Positions 1-44,743 of a stretch of DNA of 64,000 nt are shown in pieces. The DNA is from Romanomermis culicivorax (lineage: Eukaryota; Nematoda; Enoplea; Mermithida; Mermithidae). Position numbers and translations under genes: made by a program. Under the pieces are notes generated by a model. That model was given only the letters and a program-made list of their open reading frames with translations, made no database searches and was not told where the DNA came from. The stretch lies in assembly GCA_963922205.1 (NCBI GenBank), contig CAWUHX010000256.1, forward strand, positions 452,516 through 516,515. The letters run 5' to 3'. How positions within the stretch are numbered: position 1 is the stretch's first letter; each line of letters starts with the position of its first letter.

Positions 1-2530
1 ATTTTTACTCGCAGCTATGTGACAGTTAAGCACATTGTATTATGCGCAAACTTTTTATGCACTATTACATTGCACTGATACAAATTTTTGCATTCGTACA
101 GTTAGGCAAGAGGGTTAGTAAGGTGGAGAGCTGAAGTGCAAGTGAAATTGCTCAACCACTCCTTGAATGATGGAGATAATTAATTCTGCTTCCATTTACT
201 GTATACACTTCCCAATTTCCAACCGATTTTAAGGCAGGTTTTTTGCTGTAAATTTCACTAATTTAATTGATATTATTATATTTTGAATTATTATGTGCAA
301 TGTGTCATTTTTTAAATTTTGGAATTGAAATTTTTCCTGTCATTATATTTTCCAACTTTTCAAGAAGCCCAATGTTAACCAATTCATCAGAGTCAAGGCC
401 ATCTTTTTAAACAATCGATTTTGTTTTTAGAAGATGTGATATAGTTTTAAAAATTTTCATCTCAAATCATTTCTTGTTTAACTTTTTGGGGAAATTTAAA
501 CATTCGAAACGAAATAACAATCAGGAATCAGCAAAGTAGGTTTGCATGAGATTTTGACCTTCAAAAAATCTGGAAGACTTGTCCCAGCACTTTAAATAAT
601 GAACTACTGTCCCATAATTGGCATAAAAGTAGTTATATAGGCCAGTACCGGGTACACAGGAAACATAGGCACGCTCTGAGTGTAGTCTTCAAGGGCTGCC
701 ACTTAACGTGTGGGGCAGCACAGAGGGTGTAGGAAGTAAGTGACATTTCGGGGTTGAAGGTGCCTTGTGCAACTATCTTCCGATGAAGAGATGATGAGGG
801 CTGCAGAGTTTCTATGAGAATCGTAGGCAGAGGGGCACTGTAGGTGCAGAGATGCTATTATTGGCACCCTGCTTTGGACGTCATGGAGCCTAGCACGTGG
901 AGTGATTGTCCATGAATTCTGAGAGTTCAAGAAGATACGTCAGTATCTCTGGTTCTGGTGTGGAATGCTATAAGTGCTAGAACCTTAGTTTTGCCTGAGG
1001 ATACTGAGAGGGGGAGACCCAATGCAGCACAAAAGGGGTATGGCGACACAGGAGGGGAAGACCTCTACCCCCTCTGCCAGCCCGATTATAAGATTGTTTA
1101 CTTACTAGGGCAATGGGCTTAAATTGATCTTTTAATACAACGAAAATGTAATGAAATGGCAATAGGGCATTCCGAACTATGAAGTATTATAATACAAGTG
1201 TGTAAGAGCAGACTCAATATTTATACAAGTGAGACTGGATGTGTTGGCCACTCTAGAGTATGGTAAGGGAGGCAGCTACAGTAATTGTCAATGGTCCTTG
1301 AAGGGAGAGACACCAATCGAGTTGGAGGCTGAAAATAGTTTGCGATGGTCATTCCAGTTGAGTGGAGGCCAGTGCTTGTGCATTCCTGTGTAGGAGTACA
1401 GGGAAAAGGGGCCACATATAGAAAGCCGACTCTGTTTGTTAGAGTCAATAAAAGAGACAAAAATAGATACTAAATGCCTTGGGGGCAGGTACAGATAAAT
1501 ACAAGTGTACTGTAAATAAAAACGAGCATACTGTATAGAAACCAATGTACTGTAGAATCACGTGGTTAGCTGCATGTGACAACCTCTTAAATAATATTCT
1601 CAAACAAAATCACATCAACAAATCTTATGGTGTTTGGGCACCCTGTTGATGTCAAAGTCGCGACCAGTAAGTCGACATGCAGATTGACAATGGAGGACTG
1701 GCGGCACAGACTATTCCCATAGCAATGGAGCACCACAGAAAGAAGAAAAAGTGATGATGAAATCATTCATCATTTTTCATAAGATTATTTTGGTTTTTAT
1801 GCCTGTGTTCATTAATAAACCTTCATTCAGCAAACACGTCTTAAATTTCCATAATTCCTTAAAGGTACATCTGCCTTCTTTAACACTATTTGTTTATTTA
1901 TTTAGTGCTTTACATTAGACTCAGTGTACAGTAAGTTACAGAGGGCTCTAGGCCCAGGCGTAGGTCTATTGCAGATGTCAGTTAGAAGGAAGACTATTCA
2001 CTATTCTAGGGAAACTTTATTTGTCATTCCTTCCAGACGAATTACTTTTCTCCTGGGAGTCTATGAGAAGCCATTGTGAGGGCCCATTTAGAGGTAAGTA
2101 TTAGTTGTTGTTGCCAGGTCTGGGCGTGAACTGTTGCTCTATATCCAAGGCCTAGCCATGGAGAAGTTCTAACTAGTTTGACCAAACCTATCTTTCTTTA
2201 AACCCTAAGCAATGACCTATACAACAGTGGTTGCATCGGATTAATTCATAAACTTGAACTACAGGCTAAACTAATTGTCTCTTCTCTATCATCCACAGTG
2301 GATCTGAAATGTTTATTATGGATTTCTTGACATCTAAATACAAGTGAATCCTATGTTTTCATCCCCATGATTCATTTTTCTAACATACTGGAACCATAAT
2401 TTAATGGAAATCATGTTAATTTTATTATTATTCTATTCACTAACAAATTTCGGTTTAAGCATATCAGTTCTTATCTATGGCACCTTAATGCATTAATGTT
2501 GTAGCATTCTTTAAAACTTTTTGCATTTTA

Positions 2531-3002
2531 TGTTAGGCTGCTGTGGGTAGACGATGATGTATCTGACCTTTGGGTTTATACAAAGGAAGTTGCAACAGTT
2601 CTGACCACAAGCCAACAATAACCCAACTACACCAACACCAGAACTCTCTCTCACACAGATTACCAGATACCACCAAACCTCAGGCAGAACACCTTGACAC
2701 ATACCTTAGGAACTTCTAGCCAAGTGTCCAATCCTACTCTTAAAAATACTTTCCACTACACTCACAAAACTAAGCAAGTTACTGTCTCAACATTGTATTT
2801 GAAGAACAAGGCCAAGTTGTGGAATAATAAAAAAACAAAAAAAACCAAAAACCAATAATAATAAATAACCAAAAAACACGCGAAACAGTAGCATCACAAA
2901 TCTATGCTAATTTGTCTTTTCTTCCTTGCCACTCTTCGCGGTGTCCACAGCCTGCACGACAACACCAGGAGTTGAACATCTGCACCCACAGTAACCACAA
3001 CA
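2531..3002. mobile_element. Solo LTR A
   Basis: The element starts TGTTAGGCTGCTG and ends CCACAACA, so it has TG...CA ends. It is flanked by the direct repeat TTTA at 2527-2530 and 3003-3006, a 4-bp target site duplication. It is a diverged homologue of 3471-3948 along its length. No internal retroelement sequence lies between the flanks, so it is read as a solo LTR left by recombination. The counterpart in the right repeat copy (61907-62390) is 12 bp longer. Confidence 0.75.
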
Positions 3003-3470
3003 TTTACTCTTGGTTATATGCCTCAGTGTATCCTCTGAACTGAAATTATTGTTACGTTTGTTTTGTGCTGTGTCTTTGTGCAACTTTGCCCTAGTGGGCA
3101 ACTGTGTCACTGTTTGATACTTCAAACACAGTATTGATATTTCTTCACCACTCCACATGTTAGCCTTTGCCAATTCTTATTGCTTTGTATAAATTAGCTT
3201 GAGAGATCTTGACTTCAGCAATCTGGATTACCATTTTCATGATTTTTGACATACACGATTCGATTTTCTTCAGAATTTTTCATTCATTTTCGACACCTTC
3301 TACCTGGACTGATTTTGACTTCTGACTTTTACTAACTCAACACTAAGTAAATTTCTGTGTATTAAGGCTCGAACCTCTTTGAATCAAAACCTGCTTCTCA
3401 CACATGGTCTAAAATCAATTTATAATTGGTGGATTACTAATTGAATCAATGTCTCAATTTTTCAATATAA

Positions 3471-3948
3471 TGTTAGGCTGCTGTGGGGTCAATACGATGC
3501 AACAGTTCTGACCACAGGCTAACAACAACAACAAACACAAAACTCTCCCAGACGTTTCACCAGATACTCGCCAGAACTTTCACCAAACCTCAGGCAGAAC
3601 ACCTTGGCACGTACCTCAGGAGATCCTACCCAAGTCTCCAATCCTGACCTTATAAACTCCAACCCCTACGCTCACAGAACAATACACTTACCAGTTAACG
3701 TGTATTGGGTGACGACTGGCGACGCCAACAAAAAATAATAATAAACAAATAATTATAAGAAGGGCGATGGTGGCGTCGCTCCATAAACTGAATCTTTTTA
3801 ACAATGATAAAAAGACATAAACATCGCAAAACAGTGGCAGCATAAATCTATGCAAATTATCTTTCTTTTTTCGCCACTTTTCGCCGTGACCAACTGCCTG
3901 CGCACGGACGCCGGAAGCTGAACACGTGCACCTGGAGCCACCTCAACA
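3471..3948. mobile_element. Solo LTR B, same family as A
   Basis: Starts TGTTAGGCTGCTGTGG and ends CCTCAACA, with the 4-bp direct repeat ATAA at 3467-3470 and 3949-3952. Homology to solo LTR A is clear in the first 230 bp and the last 130 bp. The superfamily cannot be fixed from a solo LTR, although 4-bp duplications fit Ty3/gypsy or BEL elements. Confidence 0.75.
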
Positions 3949-4439
3949 ATAACATAACATTCAGAAAATAATTTTTAACTTACCCAATCATTGGTGTCAG
4001 ATGAGAAACTCATATAGTGTTCCAAGACTAATGCGCAGACATGCACAGCAAGAATTTCCAGTAACAAGTGTCCTCAGACTTTTCATTGGCAGCAGTGTGG
4101 GGGGGAGCTGAAAAAAGCTCCACAAGCATGTTTTTTTCATCATACAAAATATGTGCAAAAAGTCATCAAAAATTGAAAAAAATTCATCTGGAGGGTTTGA
4201 CATTTTTTCAGGCCAACAGGGGATGTTCTCGGTCTCAGGTAGGAGCACTTACCTTCTAATGCCTATGTGCATTTATGCTAATGAATATATACAACTGATC
4301 CTTGTGTATTAAATTGCCTTCCTAGTTCCTTATGAATAGACTATCTGCACCTTCAGCCTGGGACTTTACTAATTGTTAGTTATGGAAGCAGGAAAAATAG
4401 AAGGATGTGTCAGACTACTTAATAAAGACTACTAGTGCT

Positions 4440-5033
4440 TCGACGAATTTTTTTCATTGGAAAAAGACTCTTTTCTGGGAAATAATCATTATTTAGTTTT
4501 CTCTATACAGAAGGATGCCAATTGCTTCTTCAAACATTTCTCTTTGTATATTGTGTTTATCAAAGACAAAAGAACCAACCTCAGAGCAGTATCAAATTCA
4601 AAAGACATGGTTTGAGAAATATTATTTTCAAATGAAAATTCTCTTCGTCTTAAAGTTTATTCTATTCTAAATCATAAACCATTCATCTAAGATGAATAAT
4701 TTTCGTAAACGAGTTCAACTCAGCAGCAACAAAATTTTGAAGACATAATAACCAATTGAGGAACGTTGTTCAAGGCATGTAGATAATGTTCTCACATTAT
4801 ACACATAATGCCATCATGGAAGCTCATTTTGTGCCGACTGATAAACAGAGAGAAGGTATTTTGCCGCAAAAATAAGGCAGTGGCGGTATCTTAAGACAGT
4901 TGGAAATTTACAAAATAGTATAATGAAAAATGCGTCTTTATTAGCATTGTATGCATAAAGTGAGCAGTTTTTTCACCTCGCGTGAATAGGACACTATAAC
5001 TACTAATATATACCAAGTTTATAATTGACAATC
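4440..5033. repeat. Duplicated 3' flank, copy 1
   Basis: This non-coding block is a diverged copy of about 5400-6130. Shared landmarks include the GCCATCATGGAAGCT segment and the sequence leading into the terminal exon. With the exon copy at 5034-5230 it forms a tandem unit of roughly 1 kb made of a terminal M16 exon and its downstream flank. Confidence 0.75.
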
Positions 5034-5230
5034 ATTGCTCAACCAATTGTCTCAGCATTTCTCTGTCAACATGCTGGTATTCCAACTGAACATGGATGAT
5101 AGTTCTCTTCATGTGTACAGAATTTGGACCAAAGTATTTCTGAATAAAGAATCTTTTCTCACTTACAACAAGATAGGACAATGTTTTCATCATAGTTTTA
5201 CTCGGCTTCTTTTTGCCATCTTGTTGATTT
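5034..5230 (-). pseudogene. Second copy of the M16 peptidase terminal exon
   Basis: On the minus strand this encodes a C-terminal segment nearly identical to that of exon 16. Both contain MKRTIIHV and end REMLRQLVEQ followed by a stop. The frame stays open upstream for about 65 codons, where similarity fades (QQDGKKK against QQLSDAL). No other exon of a second gene copy is visible between it and exon 16. It could be a remnant of a partial tandem duplication or an alternative last exon of the same gene. Its open frame and conserved end argue against long neutral decay. The open frame on the opposite strand over this stretch is antisense and is not annotated. Confidence 0.7.
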
Positions 5231-6139
5231 TTCTCAAGTATGTTAGGGGAAAATCTTTTATTTCATTATTAGGCTGTTTCAAATTGCTGATTGAACTTCA
5301 GAGGATTTATCCCAGTTTCGCAACGCAGCTAAAGTTTTCAAGTCGGTTCCCAATGTATACGGTTTGTTCAGGGAAATCTTTTGTGCACCGCATGAAGAAA
5401 ATTTGTCAAAACACTCGAATAGGTGTTTTCAGAAATTTCCTTCATCCAAAAAAGATTTATTCTGAGACACGAACATTATTTAGTTTCCTCAGTTTAAAAG
5501 AATGCAAATTGCTTTTTTGAAACTTTCTGTTGGGATATAGTCTTCAAGGACAAAACAAACCTCAGAGTAATGTCAGATCTATAAGACCAGGTTTTACATT
5601 TATTATTTGCAAACACAAATTCGTCCCTTCTAAAACTAAACCATGAACCATCTATCTAAGACTACTAATGTTTCTGAACAAAGGAATTCAATTCAGCAAC
5701 AAAATTTTAAAGACAAAATAACTAATGGAATCACATTCTTCAAGGGATGTAGATAAGATACTCACATCATACATATAATGCCATCATGGAAGCTGTTTTG
5801 TGGACTGATACAGAGAGGCAAGGTTTAGGTTGGAGTGGAACATGATGAGATTCTAATCTGCTGCAGAAAATTAATCCAGTGTCAACAAAGTTGAGAAACT
5901 TATTACTGAAGTTTTTTAAAAGCAGATATCTGGTGAACATATAAAATTATATAATCGAAAACCTTGAAATTCTAGAATTTTTCACATAAATTTCATGTAC
6001 AAAAGCCCCAGCCATATGAACCCTGTATCCCCTAGCACATCATATACTGCTCTATCAGCATATGCATAATGTGAGCATTTTTCCACATTCGTTGAATAAT
6101 ACCATATAACTACCAAAACATCAAGTATATAATTGACAA

Positions 6140-37899
<31,760 letters not shown>

Positions 37900-38432
37900 C
37901 CTGGAGAAATTTTTTTTGAAAAATAATTCACATTGCAATTTAATATAGAGATGCGCATTCTATACGAAAAAGGTGTTCAATCAAAATGTAAAACAAACAA
38001 TAATTTAATGATAAATCGTTTAATCTCCATCTAATGTAAATAGTGTTTTTGGAAAATGTGAAGGTTGGAAAAATTTTTCTAGCTTGTTTTCGCTTTTTGA
38101 AGCTGATGGCTTCGAGTAGTATTAGTCTTTAAATTTAGGGATGAAAGAATTTGCTGTTATAAAAATAATATCCCAGGCCTCCAACGACTACACGAGGATG
38201 AAGAGTAGTGGAACAGGCCCATACAGTGGGTACACAAAAAATACCTATGTAGAAAACATTGACATCAAAGTATAGTACCTTGAATGTGCAAAGGCATACA
38301 GAAGAAAGTACGGCCAAAGCTTGAATGATCAAAAATTTCCCTCAGTGTAGCTGATGATTGGAATTCACACAATATATGGAGTGATGCAGGGCCTGCGTTT
38401 TAAAAAAATGTGCTCCCAATAAGCGTTAATCG

Positions 38433-38949
38433 TGTCCCGAACTATGAGAAACGTGTTATAAAAAACAAAGCTAAAGCATAGGGAATCATTGGAAAATGTG
38501 TCCTGAATATGTATAACATGTGTCCCGAACAGATTTTTTCGCTAAAAAATGGGTAAATCCACTAGATCATTAGATCATAGGAGAGTTTATAGAAGATTTA
38601 ATTGAATTTATCGAGAGATATTACACCATTAAAGTTTATATTGGAATCAGCACAACAACAAGTTAACCATAGAAATTTACTGTAAAATATATAGTTTTTT
38701 GAAAATTTCGATACTGTCTGGTGCATCAGCTGTTGATTATAGTCTGTTAGATGTTTGCTTTGTCCAACATTCTTAGAAAAATGTAGAAAATTTAGAAAAT
38801 TAGAAAATTTTAAAAACATCAGAGGCTCATAACACACTGATGGTTTCACTCATTATTTTATAAAAAAATTTGTTCAGGACACAGTTTTTTCATATTAGGG
38901 ACACATTTTTTGATGATTCTCCATGCTTAAGCGTTGTTTTCGGGACATG
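38433..38949. mobile_element. Foldback (MITE-like) element with GTGTCCCGAAC arms
   Basis: The left arm (about 38433-38530) and right arm (about 38872-38949) are imperfect inverted repeats. Shared blocks include GTGTCC(C/T)GAA, AGCAT(A/G)G(G/A)GAATCAT and AAAATGTGTCC. Another GTGTCCCAAAC lies at about 39068. Exact termini and a target duplication are unclear. No coding content is recognised. Confidence 0.6.
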
Positions 38950-39189
38950 TTTTTCACTGCTTTGAGATATGATTTTCAGTCATTTGTGACAAATTTTTCT
39001 ATAAAAGGCATTGAAAATCATGTTAAAAATAACGCTCATGGGATCAGTATCCTAAATATGTAAAAATTGTGTCCCAAACAAAAATGACTGACACTTGGAT
39101 TCTAAGAGTGGCGTTAGAATTTCTAGTGGATACATTGCCTAATCGACTTTTACTCAATTTTTTTTCTGCACAGTGCAGAATTTTTCGGG

Positions 39190-41800
39190 GGATGTCTACA
39201 CTGGTGCAGAATTTTTTGAGTCATGTGTTTGAGGACATCAGATACAGAAGCATTTCGGTGCATTTGAGAAGGTCATAATCTAACTTTAATAATCATTATT
39301 CATATTCTAGCTCATGACGGGTTTCTAACATGTCTATCTTCACTTATCATAGCTAGCACGTTAGTGCTAGACTATAATATGTTTCATTTTGGGCAAGCCG
39401 ATTTTCACCTTTAAGACAAGATTTCCAAAAAACTATAAAACATCCATAGCTGAAATTTGGCAACAATATAGAACTCGATGCGGGCTGCAATGTGGTACCG
39501 CTTAGAATACTGTAGAAATACTGTAGCTAAAGTTATGAGACAAACTAAAGTACTGTTTTGCCACCTTTTCATATCTAACCATTGTTGTAACTGATTAGCT
39601 CGATTGTGGTATTAATGTCTTCAGTAGGGTCATATCTCGGGACCACCACGAAATTTTTTCAAAATATGCAAATGCGACCTTATTTCAGTGTAAAGAAAAA
39701 TCTCAAAACTCCAACTGGTAAAAACTTTATGAATATTTAGTCTTTCTAGACGATTCTTGTTCCGTTGGATGCAGCTCATCGAGTTGTACAAGATACTGAC
39801 TGGCGGTTGGAAAATTTGCAGGGTAAACTTAATTATCATAGAAAATATGCAGATTTGGCCGAGTTGGAGTAGATGACTGCACAAATATCTCGAGTTGTAT
39901 AAGTCGTAAAAAGCTAATTTTTTCGATAGCCGAGTAAAATGCCCAGAGTAAACCACCTTAACATCTAGTATGTGTAGAGTAAAGAAAGTTTGAACAAAGC
40001 GAAAATGTCAATTTAAAATTTTTTTTTGAGATATTCAGATCTTTTGTTGCACCATTGAAACGAGCTTGTTTTTCTAGCCCCCAGTTTTGATATTTGTTTT
40101 TTGTAAAAATTTATAGTACGTTAGAGATTTGCATAAATGTTGTTTACAAAAAAAATTTTTTTCGATTCATTTATTCTAAGTAGCACCGTTGCAAAGAGCG
40201 TATTTTGTTGTCCCTGATGCATATTTTTGTTCTTCGAAATATCTCAACCTACGCTAAAAATTTGCATAAATGATATATGCCAAAAAAATGTTAAATTTGC
40301 CAGATTTTAGTGGCGTTCGTACTATACTTCGAAAATACACTTTTTCAGTAAAAATTTTTTACACCTTCCTTGCAGGAGCTTGAAAGTGCGATATTTATCT
40401 GAAAATGCCAGGAAATGGAAAAAAGGAGAATATGTTTTTCCTTTTTGCTTGTTTCACTGGCTTAAAAGTTCGATAAGGCCTCCCCATCATTTGATTTCAG
40501 CAAAATTCTAACTGAAAAAAACTTTCCATTTCCTGAGAAACATATACGCGCCCAGTTTTTTAAAAAACAAAACGTTTTTAAGCCTATGCACATGAAATTC
40601 ACTTGTCTTGTAGCAATTTTTACAATCTACATGATTACTGTATGTACAATACATACTTCGTCTTCATGATAGAACACATGTGATGCTCCTAACTGCATGT
40701 ATAAAATTCATTACAGGCTTGTACAAAAAAGTGCTATAATTGACAAGAACTATACAGAACAATAACCATTCTCTAATACTAGGAAGTGGCAAAAGATGAG
40801 TATGTTTCTCCTTGTCCCACATTTCACTGAGCATAATACTATACTTCGTTTCCGAGAGCCTGGTCGTATACTTACCGTATTTTTGATTCACACGTATTGT
40901 TTTTTCCGAGTTTAAAACGTGGGAATCTAAATTTCTAATACGATTAATGCTAGTTCAAACTTATTTGAAACTATGCTTTAGCCAATTTTACTCAAATAAT
41001 GTTCGCCAGTCTCTCAAAAATCGCCGTTAACAAAAATTTTCTGTCTACCAGCAATTAAGTTTTCGAATTTGTTCTCAAGTTGTGTAAATTCGTTGTCTTG
41101 CGAATCAGGAATACTTTGGATTTACCACCTGCTTTTCGGAAACAAGGTATATACAACTGCATTGTACACAGTAATGAAAAATTCTAACAAAGAATGGCAA
41201 ATAAGTAATTACAAAGATTTCGGGTTTTTCATTAAACCAAAGTTTTTTCATCTGTAAAAATCAACTTTAATGACTGATACTGAAATTTTTCAAAGATTTG
41301 TCCATTTTTGCGCAGAGGCATTTTCAGAAATGACTAAAAAATAGGGCGCGTATATGTTTCTCAGGGAATGGAAAGTTTTTTTCAGTTAGAATTTTGCTGA
41401 AATGAAATGTTGGGAGGCCTCTAATATCGAACTTTTAAGACAGTGAAACAAGCAAAAAGGAAAAACATATTCTCCTTTTTGCCATTTCCTGGCATTTTCA
41501 GATAAATCATTTAATCTTTAATAGCTAACATCATCTTAAACGTACTATCTCATGTTTTAATCGGTAATCCTCAATGTTTTATCCCGATATTTAATCGAGC
41601 TTTGCATTTTTTCCTTCACACATTTTTTGAGAGAGATCAATACCTTAATCTCTTTTGAAGCAATTGTATCTTTTTTCAACGTAAAACGAATCCAAAAGCT
41701 TCATGGACGTATTTTTCGGAGATTTCCACCCTTCTTACTCATATTTTTTGGGCCAGGTTCATGAGAAGTTGCGAATAAATTACTGGTTTAAAAATTTTTC
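39190..41800. mobile_element. Relative of the hAT interior, split by a 2.15-kb insertion
   Basis: 39190-39350 and 41506-41800 match consecutive parts of the hAT interior at 30980-31460 (for example GAATTTTTTGAGTCATGTGTTTGA and AAAAGCTTCATGGA). Between them lies 39351-41505, bounded on both sides by ATCAT (39346-39350 and 41506-41510), consistent with a 5-bp target duplication. The terminal TAGAGATG repeats of a hAT element are not found here, so only an internal fragment remains. Confidence 0.65.
40393..41507. mobile_element. Long inverted-repeat element inside the 39351-41505 insertion
   Basis: The arms at 40393-40553 and 41344-41507 are inverted copies of about 160 bp, beginning ATTTATCTGAAAATGCC and ending GGCATTTTCAGATAAAT. 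The central 790 bp has no recognised protein. The right arm coincides with the right edge of the larger insertion, but the left arm does not reach the left edge, so the insertion may be nested or the left part may be other sequence. Confidence 0.7.
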
Positions 41801-42734
41801 AAATATATATATTGACCTAAACGTTAAAAAATCTCTTTTCGATGTAGGCATAGCCTAACAGAAATTTTTGGATGATTCCTTGGCCACGCCTTTATGGACA
41901 AGAATGATTGGCTAATATAGAAATGATGTTTGCCTTGCCTGAAGTCGATATGTTTTTCCCTGCAGGATATTTATAGATAATCATGAAGAGATTAGTCCCA
42001 AAAAAAGAAAACAAGATATTATATTTGGGAGAGATAGAATGAGAGGAAAGTGCAGTGCATAAACAAATCAATAATTGTAAACCTGATAACCCTAATTAGC
42101 TTTTCTAATTTGAAACAGAAAAAATTTTCCAAGAAAAGCGAACATAAAGTATAAAAGCCCTTTTACATTGATATTAATTCTTTATTTTGTGTGCAGTTAT
42201 ACTGGAATGTTTAGAACGTTTCCTTCCCTTTCAATCAGAACAGAAGTGACATAAATAATTATGATGACGAAATAAATTGTTCAACAAGGACTAATAAGAA
42301 AAATTTGAAAAGTCACGCAAGAATTAATAATTCCGACTCTAAAATTAACATAAATTCAACCAAGTGCATTTACAAGTATTTTTTCATAACTGATATGAAA
42401 ATGAATGATAAATTATTTTGACATCATCTTTTCTCCTCATATGTTTCAGTTTTTCGTATAATACTCTTTATATTATAGTCTGTACATGTGCACAAAATCA
42501 TTCATTCGATTGATAACTGATCATCAAATTTTCTTCATCGGTCATGGTCATTCCAGCAATGGAAAAGCTTTTGTTATGCAAACCCCCAAAAGAACATGAA
42601 ATCATACTACATAGGAACTTGTACACAGTGTGCTCATAAAATGCGTACGAGTATCATGTTGAAAAAAAAAAATTAAGGGGCACAATGGGCCCTGAAGCCC
42701 GACTATGTGATAAAAGTCGATAGAAAATATTGGT
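41801..42734. other. Unannotated DNA upstream of the retrotransposon
   Basis: AT-rich. No LTR matching the downstream sequence, no gene and no repeat could be supported here. Confidence 0.5.
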
Positions 42735-43025
42735 GCACCGACAATTGAGGGCCGGACCATTGAGGGCCGACAATTGAGCCTCGACAACTGAGCGCTGGAC
42801 AATTGAGCGCCGTGACAACTGAGCACCGAAAACTGAGTGCCGACAACTGAGCGCCGACAACTGAGGGCCAGACAATTGAGCGCCGACAATTGAGCACCGA
42901 CAACTGAGCGCCAGACAACTGAGCGCCGTGACAATTGAGCGCCGTGACAACTGAGCGCCAGACATTTGAGTGCCGACAACTGAGTGCCGACTATTTAATG
43001 CATTATAATTGAGCGTTTTTTTCAT
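42735..43025. repeat. Minisatellite of 12-16 bp units (GACAACTGAGCGCC)
   Basis: About 20 units of GACAA(C/T)TGAGCGCC with spacers of variable length (CCAGA, CCGTGA) fill 290 bp. The overlapping minus-strand open frames (repeating SALNC/CRRSI patterns) are artefacts of the repeat. It ends about 110 bp before the gag start. Three ATGATTATCTACC(A/G)T units follow at about 43060-43105. Confidence 0.9.
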
Positions 43026-43132
43026 TTACTGAGCGCTACGGAATACTAGCATTTCAGTGATTATCTACCATAATGATTATCTACCGTAATGATTATCTAC
43101 CGTAATGTATATATGTCCATACCTCTAATATT

Positions 43133-44743
43133 ATGAATCCTTTATCGGTGGAAAATGAAGGCAACCGACCTACGACCTCGACAGCTGTCGAGAGGGAGGA
43201 TGACGACGTGATATTATCGGCCAATGAAGATCAAATTTTTAAAATTCTGTCGTCGATGAACCTCCCGAAGAGAGGCGAATACTTACAACCGCCTATTACG
43301 GGACAGGCGTGTCCATTACCGAAGATGAACATTCCGGTTTTGGATCAACAGCAGCGCCGGCCGACAAATAAACCTGCCCAATTATTCGATACGTACCATT
43401 GATTATATTGGAACAATGAGCGGGAAGAACACCGCGAAAATCCTCGAAAGAGCTCATTGGAGGATAAACTGGACCAGATCATGAACAGGTTAGATGTTTA
43501 TGATAGCATATTCGCCAACATTGCTAATACAGGTTCACAGAAAGCCGGTAAGGCAAATGAACCGAGGCAAAGCAATGCTGGCTGTTTGGAACAAGGTGGT
43601 GCTTTGAAGTTTGAGCAGGGCCAGGAAGAGTTAGTGTGGCAAAATGATGGTATCACTCTTCAGCAAGACTGTAGACGGAAAGACCAAAAGTCAAGTCTCG
43701 GTCCTAAAGAGCAGTATATGGCTCATTTGCCCACTACCTCAAAAGTGGAGCAGAGAGTGAGTACTTGTGGTTTTGACGAGGGCGTAAAAAACCCAAGTCT
43801 GATAAATCCAACTATCTCACAACAGAGCAGTTGTATTAGGGGAGAGACCCCAAGTGTCAGGCAGCAGGTTATGCCTACAATGATTCCGATTGATCCAGCT
43901 TTATGGGTCAATCTGGCTCAAGTAGGCCCAACTGTCTATGACATTGAAAGGGCGATCAAACCGAAATTACTGCAATCTGATATGCCAAGTAAACAGGTTC
44001 TTGCTTTTCTAGTGGAGCTAGAAGGCGAGTTTCGAAAGAATACTCCCGATGAGGTGAAACTAGAAGCATTAACCCGCTTGTCAAGGGACTTGCCGAAAGA
44101 ATTGGCTGAAGAGTCAACGACATATAGGGAGGCCGGAGACAAGATTTTGAATTATTGTGCTCCAGATTGCAACCTGGACATGCTCAAACGGGATTTATTG
44201 GATATTAAACAGGAACCCGATGAAGCAGCAACCAAATTTCTAAAAAGGGTTCGAGCACATGTGAATCTCGTTTATCAGAGTGAAACAAAGGAGTTTAAAA
44301 ATAAAGTAATCATTGAAACCTTTTTCTATAGAAGTTCTTTAACTTATCAATTAGAACTGCAGAAAGACATAGCAAAATTCAAAAATTGGTATGATCTTTC
44401 GCAGGCAGTCTATGAGATAGAGTTAAAGTACCGGAATGCGATTAGAACATTTGGGCCAAGAGAGCAGCCCATGATGATGAATACGGCACAAGCAGAAATT
44501 GCTGAGGAGCAGCAAGCCGATGTGAATGTAATCCAAAGGCCTTATGAAAGCGCCCAAAAGCGCAATAGGGACCTTAGAAGACCAAACACAGAAAGGCAAA
44601 CTCCAATGCAATCTTTGCAAAATCAATTGATAGATATAGCAGATGATGAAGTACTTGAAGTACCTCCTCAACAGGCCATAATGCCTCGGCAACAGCCTGT
44701 TGAGGAGCCAAAAAAAGGACTCACTCATGGTGGCTTTATCTAA
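43133..44743 (+). pseudogene. gag: Retrotransposon Gag (capsid), one in-frame TGA
   Basis: The frame starts MNPLSVENEG and is open except for TGA at 43400-43402; coding continues in the same frame on both sides (before: FDTYH; after: LYWNNERE). Residues from about 43930 to 44450 form an all-helical stretch typical of Ty3 capsid (FLVELEGEF, FLKRVRAHVNLVY, YDLSQAVYEIELKYR). It assembles the virus-like particle that carries element RNA. No CCHC zinc knuckle is visible. An RG-rich segment follows instead in another frame. Confidence 0.85.

Larger units (their letters stand above)
1..4615 (+). repeat. Left copy of a long direct repeat
   Basis: This stretch matches 59377-64000 in the same orientation over its whole length, with only scattered substitutions and small indels (net 9 bp), roughly 98-99 percent identical by eye. 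The spacing is about 59.38 kb. Both copies run off the window on at least one side, so the true ends are unknown. The unit contains two solo LTRs (2531-3002 and 3471-3948) and otherwise non-coding AT-rich DNA. I recognise no protein in 1-2530: the short open frames there are conserved only because the DNA is. The shared insertions show that duplication followed both LTR insertions. Confidence 0.95.

Noticed and set aside
5035-5520. 161-residue plus-strand open frame
   Set aside because: It is antisense to a conserved copy of the M16 terminal exon and has no recognisable domain.
42602-43025. Overlapping minus-strand frames with repeating SALNC / CRRSI patterns
   Set aside because: They are translations of the minisatellite in several frames at once, with no codon bias or domain.
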